Shown one piece after another: positions 8,533-15,985 of a stretch of 26,796 bases of DNA; within the stretch, counting starts at the first letter, position 1; each line of letters starts with the position of its first letter. The notes beneath the pieces are model-generated. The model was not told the DNA's origin. It saw nothing but the letters and a program-made list of their open reading frames with translations, and searched no databases. Both the position numbers and the translations under genes were made by a program. Source of the stretch: CAYXPG01 sp964564845 (lineage in GTDB: Bacteria; Planctomycetota; Phycisphaerae; Sedimentisphaerales; Anaerobacaceae); the NCBI GenBank assembly GCA_964564845.1, contig CAZMCN010000012.1:1-26796 (forward strand), given 5' to 3'.

Positions 8533-9633
8533 TTGAAAAAGCAGTTTGTAAGCTCTTTATTGGGTTTGCTTTTTGGTTTGCTGCTGTCTCTGCAGCCCGG
8601 ATGCTCGGTTTATCCTCTCGCTTATGTAGTAGTTAACAGCGAAAAACTCGAACACAGGCCCGGCATACACCTGCTCGACCCCAATAACACGCCTTATTCG
8701 ATAAAAGTCATAAAGAGAAAAGATGGGACTACAGATTACTTCTGGGATATAGATAGCACAATAGAGCAGCCCAAAGCCTGCCGAATCAAATACCACACGC
8801 TGTATTCGACAAATCGTTTTATGGTCGTTGAGGGCAGACTCGGTGATGGAAAAAAGAAGTATCCTGTTGTGCTGGATACGGGGGCATCGCAGTCTGTTTT
8901 TGTGAAAGATACGCATATATTGGAGAATAATCTGGCGATTTACCCCATGCATACCAGCAAACCAAACGGGTACAGTCTGGGAACTTGTCATCTGCCCGAA
9001 CTGCACCTTGGCAGCATTAAACTGGTTGACTGGCCGTGTCTGTATCTGCATCGGCCAATAAAGCCCAAAATGCTTGGATTATCATTCGCAAAAGATGATT
9101 CTATCATCGTAGGACTGCCGCTTTTGCGCGAATTTAAGTATATTCTGTTCGACAGCATAAATAAAGAGGTGGAATTTTCGCACGAGGAGCTCTTTGAACC
9201 GCAACAACCGCAGTTCTGGGAGCAATACCAATTTTCGATTGAAGAAGACTTTCACGGCAATGCATTTCTTTTCGTTGAAATCCCCATCGGCAGCGAAAAA
9301 ATAGAACTGCAGCTCGATACCGGCAGCGGCAACGGCCTGGCTATCCGAGAAGAGCTGTGGGAAAACCTGCCGGAAAAAATCCGCAGCGTAAAGCTCAAAA
9401 AAGGCAAAGAATTATACCCCTACATCGGACGGCTAAAATGTAGGCGGGGCATTATTGAAGAGCTACAATTCAGCAATAGAACCATCAAAAAAACAAGGAT
9501 TTCCGTCTTCCCGAACGACAGCCCACTTTTAGAAGAATGCCAGGGCATGATAGGGATGGACTGTTTTCGAGATACCGTAATCGTTCTCGATTTCGAAAAC
9601 GAGATAATGTGGGTTAAAAATACGCAAAGCTGA
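8533..9633 (+). CDS. Secreted protein with two retropepsin-like aspartyl protease domains
   Basis: This 366-residue protein begins with a signal peptide (KKQFVSSLLGLLFGLLLSL) ending at QPGC, which may be a weak lipobox, so it is exported and possibly lipid-anchored. Two Asp-Thr-Gly motifs are present: D115 in VVLDTGASQSVF and D262 in LQLDTGSGNGLAI. Each is followed by a similar domain end (VGLPLLREFKYILFD; IGMDCFRDTVIVLDF). The protein therefore looks like two fused retropepsin-type half-enzymes, which as a pair could form one active site. Classical retropepsins need two identical chains, so a fused pair would act as a monomer. The substrate is unknown. The start is a TTG with a strong Shine-Dalgarno sequence. 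It is transcribed from its own promoter, divergently from the kinase operon. Confidence 0.8.
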   Translation: MKKQFVSSLLGLLFGLLLSLQPGCSVYPLAYVVVNSEKLEHRPGIHLLDPNNTPYSIKVIKRKDGTTDYFWDIDSTIEQPKACRIKYHTLYSTNRFMVVEGRLGDGKKKYPVVLDTGASQSVFVKDTHILENNLAIYPMHTSKPNGYSLGTCHLPELHLGSIKLVDWPCLYLHRPIKPKMLGLSFAKDDSIIVGLPLLREFKYILFDSINKEVEFSHEELFEPQQPQFWEQYQFSIEEDFHGNAFLFVEIPIGSEKIELQLDTGSGNGLAIREELWENLPEKIRSVKLKKGKELYPYIGRLKCRRGIIEELQFSNRTIKKTRISVFPNDSPLLEECQGMIGMDCFRDTVIVLDFENEIMWVKNTQS

Positions 9634-9717
9634 TCCCTCATACCATCGTTTAATACCAGAAAATGTCCCTCCACTCAAAAATCACCTTAAAAAGTACAAA
9701 AATACCCCAAAAAACCC

Positions 9718-9746
9718 TTGACTGCTATAAAAAGCCCTGATATTAT
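9718..9746 (+). promoter_or_regulatory. Sigma70-type promoter upstream of cheD
   Basis: TTGACT (9718-9723) and TATTAT (9741-9746) are separated by 17 bases. The start of transcription would be near 9753, leaving about 175 bases before cheD. That leader contains a small hairpin, CCGAC/GTCGG, around 9808-9826. Confidence 0.65.
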
Positions 9747-9927
9747 GCGCATCAAGAAAGTTGGTTCTGCTGATAAAGACCGGCACTTTTATTATTATGG
9801 TTTGGCCGACAAAAGAAAGGTCGGGGAAGGGTGGAGGGTCAAACAGGCGGTTCTGTTGGGAGAGTTATTATCAATACCTGCTGCGGCCGTGAAGCCAAGG
9901 GAAAAGTCGAGAGATTGTCCGATTTAA
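9745..9927 (+). pseudogene. Probable N-terminal remnant of an IS1634-like transposase
   Basis: The frame from ATG 9745 encodes 60 residues and ends at 9927, one base before the cheD start. The text resembles the N-terminus of IS1634/IS4-type transposases: a basic start, then HFYYYGLADKRK, then VKQAVLLGEL, corresponding to the family's pattern of Tyr-rich strand, Leu, basic stretch and Val-Leu-x-Leu-Gly. The catalytic DDE core is absent. The ATG overlaps the -10 box, so the piece is probably not translated from that promoter. The similarity call is from memory of the family and short, so an unrelated small protein remains possible. Confidence 0.4.
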
Positions 9928-9928
9928 A

Positions 9929-10429
9929 ATGAAAGAAATTGTCGACATCAGTACCGGAGAAATCGTGGTTGGTGCAAAAGGAACAATGCTAAGGTCCATC
10001 GCGATAGGCTCGTGTATTGTTATTGCGGCCTATGATTCTAAGAATAATATTGGTGCGATGGCACATATTATGCTGCCCGGAAGGGCGCCGGAGAAATCTC
10101 AGCAGAAAACAAAATATGCCGCTGATGCCATAGATGAAATGATAAACAGGATGACTCAGAGAGGCGCCAAAAAATGCAATATTGAAGTGTGCTTAATAGG
10201 TGGTGCAAATATTCTACAAAAGCAAGATGATACTGTTTGTGAAGCTAATATCAAGTCTGTTACCCAACTGCTGAAGAAAAAGAGGATTCCTATTAGAGCT
10301 GATGTCCTCGGCGGCACAGAAAGAAAAGGCGTTTTAATGGATACCGACAGCGGAAGTATCTCTCATACAGAAGGTAACAGTGAGAAAAAGCCATTGTGGA
10401 AACCTCAAAGCAAACCAGCAGTAATATAA
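9929..10429 (+). CDS. cheD: CheD, chemoreceptor glutamine deamidase
   Basis: This 166-residue protein has the CheD signature. The nucleophile C29 lies in IGSCIVIAAYD, H46 in MAHIMLPG, and a hydroxyl residue (S23) stands six positions before the Cys, where Thermotoga CheD has Thr. The later blocks CLIGGAN and VLGGTERKGVLMDTDSG also fit. CheD deamidates glutamines in methyl-accepting chemoreceptors and binds CheC. No chemoreceptor, cheC or other che gene lies in the window. Instead a NarL-type kinase follows 57 bases later, so this copy may serve that sensor pathway or receptors encoded elsewhere. The Shine-Dalgarno sequence is weak. Confidence 0.9.
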   Translation: MKEIVDISTGEIVVGAKGTMLRSIAIGSCIVIAAYDSKNNIGAMAHIMLPGRAPEKSQQKTKYAADAIDEMINRMTQRGAKKCNIEVCLIGGANILQKQDDTVCEANIKSVTQLLKKKRIPIRADVLGGTERKGVLMDTDSGSISHTEGNSEKKPLWKPQSKPAVI

Positions 10430-10486
10430 TCTTGATAGTCTTGGCAATCTTGATAAGCTTAGTGGTGAATTAAGAGGATTTGAGAA

Positions 10487-11884
10487 ATGGCTAAAGATAC
10501 AGGCAAAAACTCTAAAGACACAGCAGAGAAACTGATGAAATTGCAAGCTCTCAACCGACAGCTCAAAGCTGCCAACCAGCAGCTAAGAGCAAACGAAGAG
10601 AAATTGAAACGGCTCAACCATGATTTGAGTGAGCGTGTCAAGGAACTGAATTGTCTGTATGGGTTGTCCCATCTTGCCGAGCGGCGTGATATAACATTAG
10701 AAGAGATTTTCCGAGGACTGGCTGAGCTGATACCACCAAGCTGGCAGTATCCTGAGATCACTGGTGCCCGAATCACTTTTGAGAATCACCGATTCAAAAC
10801 TAATAACTTCCGCAAGACGGCCTGGATGCAATCTGCCGAGATAAAGGTGTCTGGCCGAAAGGCCGGGACTGTGGAAGTCTGCTACCTAAGAGAAAAGCCG
10901 ATAATTGATGAAGGGCCTTTCCTCGAAGAAGAAAGAAACCTCCTGGATGCTTTGGCTAAACGCTTAGCCCATATCGCCGAGCGCAAGCAAGCGGAGGAGA
11001 CGCTTAGAGCCGCAAACCAGCAGTTACGGGCGAGCGAACAGCAGCTTAGAGCCGCAAACCAACAGCTACGCGCAACTGAACAGCAGCTCAAAGCTGCTAA
11101 CCAGCAGCTAAGGGCCAGCGAACAGCAGCTCAAAGCTGCTAACCAGCAATTACGGGCCGAAGACACCGAGCGCAAGAGGGCAGAGGAAAGGCTTATTGAC
11201 TATCAATCGCAGCTTAAGTCCCTGGCTTCCCAGTTGACGCTGGCCGAGGAGCACGAAAGACACCGTATCGCTACAGAACTGCACGACCAAATCGGCCAAT
11301 TACTTATAATTTCCAAGCTCAACCTGGACACAGTGCGCAATTCAGGCTCTGCGGCGGACATTGCCAAAGCCTTGAATGAAGCCGACAGGAATATTGAGCA
11401 GATAATTCAAAACCTCAGGTCATTGACATTTGAGCTCAGCTCTCCTCTCCTGTACGAGTTGGGCCTGGAGAAGGCTGTGGCCGAATGGCTCACAGAAAAA
11501 ATCCGGAAAAAGCATCGTATCAATACCGAGTTCGAAGACGATGGGCAGCACAAACCCCTTGATGATGACATTCGCACCCTTTTATTCCGCGATGTGCGGG
11601 AACTGCTTACCAACGTTGTTAAGCACGCACAGGCAAAGTGGGTAAAAGTTTCTATTCGCAAAGTCGAAAGCCGGATACATATCAGCGTTAAAGATGACGG
11701 ATGGGGCTTTGACCCGGAGAAAATCGCTGCTACGGCAATCAAAACAGGTAAATTTGGCTTTTTTAGTATTCGCGAGCGATTGAAACAGCTTGGGGGCAGT
11801 ATTGAGATTGAATCCGCACCAGGGTACGGAACCCGTATTATGCTGTGTGCTCCACTGAAACAGGAAACCGAAAATCTAAATTAA
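10487..11884 (+). CDS. NarL-type (HisKA_3) histidine kinase with GAF-like sensor and repetitive coiled coil
   Basis: This cytoplasmic kinase of 465 residues has no transmembrane segment. A coiled coil (about 10-50) precedes a GAF-like module (51-166) with the ELNCLYGLSHLAE start and DEGPFLEEERNLLDAL end also found in the large kinase at 4457-8032. Residues 173-226 are a second coiled coil built of 14-residue repeats. HisKA_3 follows with H266 in RIATELHDQIGQ, then HATPase with RELLTNVVKHAQA and DDGWGFDPE. The signal is unknown. The Shine-Dalgarno AGAGGA lies about 9-10 bases before ATG. The LuxR-type regulator starts 15 bases after the stop, giving a matched kinase-regulator pair. cheD is probably in the same transcript. 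Confidence 0.92.
   Translation: MAKDTGKNSKDTAEKLMKLQALNRQLKAANQQLRANEEKLKRLNHDLSERVKELNCLYGLSHLAERRDITLEEIFRGLAELIPPSWQYPEITGARITFENHRFKTNNFRKTAWMQSAEIKVSGRKAGTVEVCYLREKPIIDEGPFLEEERNLLDALAKRLAHIAERKQAEETLRAANQQLRASEQQLRAANQQLRATEQQLKAANQQLRASEQQLKAANQQLRAEDTERKRAEERLIDYQSQLKSLASQLTLAEEHERHRIATELHDQIGQLLIISKLNLDTVRNSGSAADIAKALNEADRNIEQIIQNLRSLTFELSSPLLYELGLEKAVAEWLTEKIRKKHRINTEFEDDGQHKPLDDDIRTLLFRDVRELLTNVVKHAQAKWVKVSIRKVESRIHISVKDDGWGFDPEKIAATAIKTGKFGFFSIRERLKQLGGSIEIESAPGYGTRIMLCAPLKQETENLN
11003..11160 (+). repeat. In-gene tandem repeat, 42-bp unit, about 3.8 copies
   Basis: Units begin at 11003, 11045, 11087 and 11129. Each encodes a variant of LRAANQQLRASEQQ, a perfect two-heptad (14-residue) coiled-coil unit. 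Copies differ mostly at synonymous positions, and the last degenerates into AEDTERK. A single related unit (LKAANQQLRANEEK) occurs near residue 26 of the same protein. Confidence 0.9.
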
Positions 11885-11898
11885 AAGGGGGTATTATT

Positions 11899-12546
11899 AT
11901 GAAGATATTAATTGCCGACGACCATGGAATAGTACGGCAGGGATTGAGGACTCTGATAGAAAAGCAGCCCGATATGGAGGTCATAGGCGAGGCGGAAGAT
12001 GGCCTTATGGCGGTGCGGCTGGCAAAAGAATTTTCTCCTGATGTGATAATTATGGATATTTCGATGCCAAATCTAAACGGAATTGACGCCGCAAAACTCA
12101 TACTTAATGAAAGAGCTGATGCTCGAATTGTTATTCTGTCGATGTATTTCAACCGGCGTTTTATAACCGATGCGCTTAAAGCGGGCGTTATGGGATACGT
12201 GCTCAAATCATACCTTTTTGACGAACTGGTCAGAGCAATACAGACTGTGGCCGGCGGCAAACACTATCTAAGCCCTCAAATCACCGATGTCCTGATAGAA
12301 GACCATATAACTCTTCCTTCAGCACCGGATATCCACACTAAAGGGGCCCTGACAGACAGAGAACACCAGATTATACAACTTCTCGCAGAAGGAAAAACAA
12401 CGAAACAAATAGCATTATATCTGAACGTAAGCCCCAAGACCGCCGACGCAAACCGGCGCCAAATTATGAATAAACTCGGTATTTCCACTGTCGCAGAACT
12501 GACAAAATATGCAATCCGTGAAGGCATAACCTCTCCGGAATTTTGA
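11899..12546 (+). CDS. LuxR/NarL-family response regulator
   Basis: This DNA-binding regulator of 215 residues has a receiver at 1-120 (acidic pair D7-D8, phosphoacceptor D53 in IIMDISMP, Lys in YVLKS). A LuxR-type helix-turn-helix follows at about 148-210 (LTDREHQIIQLLAEGKTTKQ, then NVSPKTADANRRQIMNKL). The usual Val-Glu-x-His in the recognition helix is Ala-Asp-Ala-Asn here, so its DNA site may differ from relatives. The ATG at 11899 has AAAGGGGG 7 bases upstream. An upstream in-frame ATG at 11845 lies inside the kinase gene and is rejected. It is the cognate partner of the kinase at 10487-11884. Confidence 0.93.
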   Translation: MKILIADDHGIVRQGLRTLIEKQPDMEVIGEAEDGLMAVRLAKEFSPDVIIMDISMPNLNGIDAAKLILNERADARIVILSMYFNRRFITDALKAGVMGYVLKSYLFDELVRAIQTVAGGKHYLSPQITDVLIEDHITLPSAPDIHTKGALTDREHQIIQLLAEGKTTKQIALYLNVSPKTADANRRQIMNKLGISTVAELTKYAIREGITSPEF

Positions 12547-12969
12547 ACGGGCATAAAGGAATTTCGCGCTTTACAGGCTTGTTAGCAGCAATGATAGCTA
12601 AATTGAGTATATATCTGATAAAAAACAGCTCCCAATGCAAGGCTTTAGCTGGGGGCATACAGGGGTTGCCCTAATAAAACTCAAGGGTTCTCCTACTTAA
12701 AATATAGAATTATCCTGTACACAACTTTTCACTTTGTGGCCGACTAATAGTGTGTAAACCTTAAAATTGAAAGGTTGTGCGAATTACTGACAGATAAAAA
12801 CGAGTCTTTATCCGGGGGGGCATAAAGACCCGCGGATTTGTGCGGCTATTAGGGATAATAGGACGCTTGCTAAAAAATAGCAGGTCAGCGGCTCGTTAAG
12901 GAGAACAGGTCGCCGGCCAACTTTGAAAAAATAAAATGGGGACATTGTAAACCACATTGGGGGGACAGG
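12547..12969. other. Intergenic region between the regulator and the deacetylase-like gene
   Basis: This stretch of 423 bases has no credible coding sequence. Its right half contains three consecutive hairpins (12814-12882). I found no good -35/-10 pair and no classic T-tract terminator after the regulator. Confidence 0.6.
12814..12882 (+). ncRNA. Three-hairpin structured segment upstream of the deacetylase-like gene
   Basis: Hairpin 1 has 8 perfect pairs, GTCTTTAT (12814-12821) with ATAAAGAC (12832-12839), and a G-rich loop. Hairpin 2 pairs CTATTA (12846-12851) with TAATAG (12856-12861) across a GGGA tetraloop. Hairpin 3 pairs TGCTA (12868-12872) with TAGCA (12878-12882) across five A. The strand is assumed from the downstream gene, whose start is 87 bases away. 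No T-tract follows, so a terminator is unlikely. A leader RNA or small RNA is possible, but I recognise no family. Confidence 0.4.
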
Positions 12970-13965
12970 ATGGATTTCCCATCTGAAATTTCGTCAAGAA
13001 CTCATCTCGGTTCTCGCTCAAAATACCGAGAGAGAACCAAAAACTCCACTTGCCTCGTCCTGCAATATCATAGGGTTCAACTGCCCTGCTATGACCCGCT
13101 CCAATTAGCGGTTGAGCCCTATAAATTCGAAAAGCAAATGCAGTATCTGGCAGCAAACTTCAATGTTATATCAATCGACCAATTGAAGCAGCATTTGCAA
13201 AGTGCAACTCCTTTCAGGGAAAAAACTGTAATCGTAACCTTTGACGGCGGCTACAGCGACCTGCTTTACACAGCAAAAGAAGTGCTCGAAAGATATGAAA
13301 TATTCGCAGCCGTCTTTGCCACCTCGGCAAACATTTTAACCGGCAGACAGCTCTGGCCCGACAAATTAGAAAACCTCTTAATTGCAAACCATTTTACCGG
13401 CCAGCTGGAACTTCAAATAGACGGTCAATTAATAAACCTGCCTCTATTAACAGAGCGCGATAGGTTCTGCGCCTATGATGATTTGTATTCTATTCTTTCC
13501 AGCAGAACACCCTCACAGCAAAACGCAATCCTCGACCAAATAACTCAAGCCCTGCCCTTGCAGGCCGACGAGCTTGACAACCATAGAATAATGACCGCAC
13601 CTGAACTAAAAAAACTTGAACAATGCGGATTGATTGCCATCGGCGGACACACACATAACTATGTTAAGCTGTCATCGCTGCCTGAATGGCAGCAAACAGA
13701 ACAAATATCCAAAAACAAAAACGTATTAGAAGAAGTGTTAGGGCACAATATCGAGTATTTTTCTTATCCCTTTGGCAATGACAACAGTTATACGACGGAA
13801 ACTATGAATATTTTGGAAGGTTCCGGCTTCTCTCTGGCATTTGGTAATTCTTACGGCTCGGTCAGTATCACCTCAGAAACAAACTCCTATGAGCTTCCAA
13901 GAATCAAAGCCGGAAATCGAAACCCCTTTGCTTTTCATAAACTTCTCGAAAGATTTTTTAGTTGA
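12970..13965 (+). CDS. Polysaccharide deacetylase-like (NodB-fold) protein with altered metal-site residues
   Basis: This protein of 331 residues has no signal peptide. NodB-type motifs are recognisable: LQYHRV near the N-terminus, VTFDGGYSD (D92, G93), LWPDKLENLL, GGHTHNYVKLSSL (H227, Y231) and YFSYPFGN. Family members normally have Asp-Asp-Gly in the first motif and His-x3-His in the second. Here the second Asp is Gly and the second His is Tyr, so two of three metal ligands are missing by this alignment, though H229 might substitute. It may be inactive or use another geometry. Active relatives deacetylate exopolysaccharide or glycans. It is flanked by LuxR-type regulators and lies 2.3 kb before the Wza-like gene, so an exopolysaccharide role is plausible. 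ATG follows a GGGGGACAGG stretch. Confidence 0.75.
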   Translation: MDFPSEISSRTHLGSRSKYRERTKNSTCLVLQYHRVQLPCYDPLQLAVEPYKFEKQMQYLAANFNVISIDQLKQHLQSATPFREKTVIVTFDGGYSDLLYTAKEVLERYEIFAAVFATSANILTGRQLWPDKLENLLIANHFTGQLELQIDGQLINLPLLTERDRFCAYDDLYSILSSRTPSQQNAILDQITQALPLQADELDNHRIMTAPELKKLEQCGLIAIGGHTHNYVKLSSLPEWQQTEQISKNKNVLEEVLGHNIEYFSYPFGNDNSYTTETMNILEGSGFSLAFGNSYGSVSITSETNSYELPRIKAGNRNPFAFHKLLERFFS

Positions 13966-14026
13966 TTAATTTTTATACTCTAAAATTGCTCTGCAGTTAC
14001 CTCCACAGGAAAGAACAAAGAAAATT

Positions 14027-14680
14027 ATGGCGATAAAAATACTTATTGCAGATGACCATGGTATCCTGCGTGAAGCTATCACTTCTCTGCTGAATAATGA
14101 ATTCGGAATGGAAGTTATTGGCGAGGCCCAGGACGGCCGAACCGCAGTACAACTTGCAAAGGAATTACTCCCTGATGTCGTCATAATGGATATCGCTATG
14201 CCAGGTCTAAACGGCATCGAAGCAACACGCCAAATAGTGCGTAAAATGCCTAACATTAAGGTAATAGCTTTATCGGTTTATGCTGACAGGCGGTCGGTGC
14301 GTGAAATGCTTAAAGCCGGTGCATCGGGCTATGTGCCAAAACTGTGCGCCTTCAATGAGCTTGTAACCGCTATACAAAATGTCGTTTCCAATCGAACTTA
14401 TCTGAGCTCCAGGATAAGTGGAATAGTGGTTGAAGAATACATACACCGTCTGGAAGAAAATGATAACTCAGCTTACTCAATATTAACACCAAGAGAACGG
14501 GAAGTGCTCCAATTGATATCTGAGGGCAAATCAACAAAAGCAATCGCAAAAGAATTGTTCGTCAGCAACAAAACTATCGAATGGCACCGAAGCCAGTTGA
14601 TGAATAAATTAGCCGCCCAAAGTGTCGCTGAGCTTGTTAAATATGCCATAAGGGAGGGATTGACCTGCGCTTATACTTAA
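14027..14680 (+). CDS. LuxR/NarL-family response regulator
   Basis: This regulator of 217 residues has a receiver at 1-122 (D9-D10, phosphoacceptor D55 in VIMDIAMPG, Lys in YVPKL). A LuxR-type helix-turn-helix follows at about 150-212 (LTPREREVLQLISEGKSTK, then SNKTIEWHRSQLMNKL, the canonical form). It is a paralogue of the regulator at 11899-12546, sharing ILIADDHG and the AELxKYAIREG end. No kinase lies beside it, so it may be an orphan or be driven by the kinase at 10487-11884. AGGAAAG upstream serves as ribosome binding site. It precedes the export genes and could control them. Confidence 0.93.
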   Translation: MAIKILIADDHGILREAITSLLNNEFGMEVIGEAQDGRTAVQLAKELLPDVVIMDIAMPGLNGIEATRQIVRKMPNIKVIALSVYADRRSVREMLKAGASGYVPKLCAFNELVTAIQNVVSNRTYLSSRISGIVVEEYIHRLEENDNSAYSILTPREREVLQLISEGKSTKAIAKELFVSNKTIEWHRSQLMNKLAAQSVAELVKYAIREGLTCAYT

Positions 14681-14807
14681 TCTGAATAAAAACCTTGCCA
14701 TTAATAAAGCAAGTTGACTCATCATCCGGATTATTTCCCACTCACAGGTATTTGGAAAACTTTTGATTTTCCCCTGCCCTTTTCAACAAGAATTTTTCGA
14801 GCACCAC

Positions 14808-14826
14808 AACCAGCAATTGCCTGGTT
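14808..14826. promoter_or_regulatory. Candidate operator: AACCAG-N7-CTGGTT inverted repeat
   Basis: This perfect 6-base inverted repeat (14808-14813 and 14821-14826) lies 112 bases before the next gene and just after a LuxR-type regulator gene. NarL/FixJ regulators usually bind inverted repeats. Assignment as an operator is inference only. The rest of 14681-14937 shows nothing I recognise. Confidence 0.3.
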
Positions 14827-14937
14827 ATGAACGTCTCAAATCCATCCGATGAACCTAAGTCTTTGAAACCAAAGCTTGAAGCAATAGTATTAAAAAGATA
14901 GGAACAAAAATTTTATTAAGATTAAGAAGACACAATT

Positions 14938-15985
14938 ATGAATCTTGCAAATGCAAAGAAAATGAAATGTTGTTGGCGCCGGATGAGTATCTGTTTGATG
15001 ACGGCACTAACTATGGTACTTCTGCCATCTTTTGTCAAAAACGCTCTGGCGACGGAAAATGAAAATGTCCAGTATTACAAAATGCTTTCAGCGGTCGAAT
15101 ATACCGGTAATGGACAATTTAAGAATCACATCGAAACACTGTTTACGGTAAGAAAGCTGTCTTTAGAAAATGATAAAGTTCGATACACAATCTCGACAAG
15201 GGACTTTGACCTTGCTGAGGACAATCTGAATCCGGACGGAGAGACCGGCTCGGAAGAACTTTCATTCATTGTTGACGGAAAAACAGGGTATTTAGCCGGT
15301 GCAGACAGAGAGCTTGCGATTCTGGAAAAAGTAAATAATGAGTGCGTCAAATCTCTAAAGATAGTAACAAAGGAAAATACAGCATCAATTTCAAGCGAGG
15401 ATTGGCACTGCGTACCTTTTCGATGCTGAAATTGAGGACATTTACCTGAGCATATCAGTGTTTGATGCAACAACAAAAAACGGCGGCGGCCCCAGGGAAA
15501 AACTCCACCATGAGATTGCAACATTCAGAACCAATGCGGCGGCTGAACCGGTGGATTTGAGCGGTCTTGGCAAAAAGTTTGAGAAGCTGGTAAGAAAATT
15601 AGCTCTGAGGAAAAAAGGCATTAAGGTCGTTAAGGAAGTTACTTTGCCGCACTGGGCGCGATTTGAAGGCTTAAGCGCGGCTCAAGTTACCAATATATGT
15701 GCAGCAACGGCCTGCGAAGGTGCCTTAAATCACGTTGCTACAATTTGCATACCCGCAGCTCGGACGGTTGCACTTCAAAGTGCCGGCAGATTAGCCTCAA
15801 TTGGTACAATAGGTACTGTAAGTAGTGCTCTTGGAGCAAGTATTCCAGCCGTTGGAGCTATGAAAATTGCAGTTGCACCGGCATTTATGGGTGTTGGATT
15901 GGGCACTGCAGGAATCGTCGCCGGCGGAACAGTTGGTACTGTTGCTATAGCCGGCACCTCAAGTAGCAGTAGCCGAAGCCCATAG
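14938..15985 (+). pseudogene. Exported Gly/Ala-rich protein, interrupted by a frameshift
   Basis: Two reading frames join into one protein of about 348 residues. The first, from ATG 14938, has an N-terminal basic stretch and a signal peptide (SICLMTALTMVLL, ending near NALA). It continues to SSED and then stops at 15429. The second frame carries on with GTAYLFDAEIEDIYLSISVF to the stop at 15985. Removing one T at 15402-15403 restores continuity. The middle is hydrophilic. The last 90 residues or so are hydrophobic and rich in Gly, Ala, Ser and Thr (IGTIGTVSSALG; VGLGTAGIVAGG), suggesting membrane insertion or self-assembly. No family is recognised. It precedes the Wza-like gene, so an envelope or matrix role is possible. 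The indel may be real or an assembly error. Confidence 0.6.

Noticed and set aside
12900..12972. REP-like element suggested by GGGGACA words before the deacetylase-like gene
   Set aside because: Only short G-rich words recur, without the paired palindrome such elements need, and part serves as the ribosome binding region.
12896..13156. Minus-strand open frame over the start of the deacetylase-like gene
   Set aside because: It is opposite a gene with recognisable motifs, has no ribosome binding site, and its residues resemble no family.
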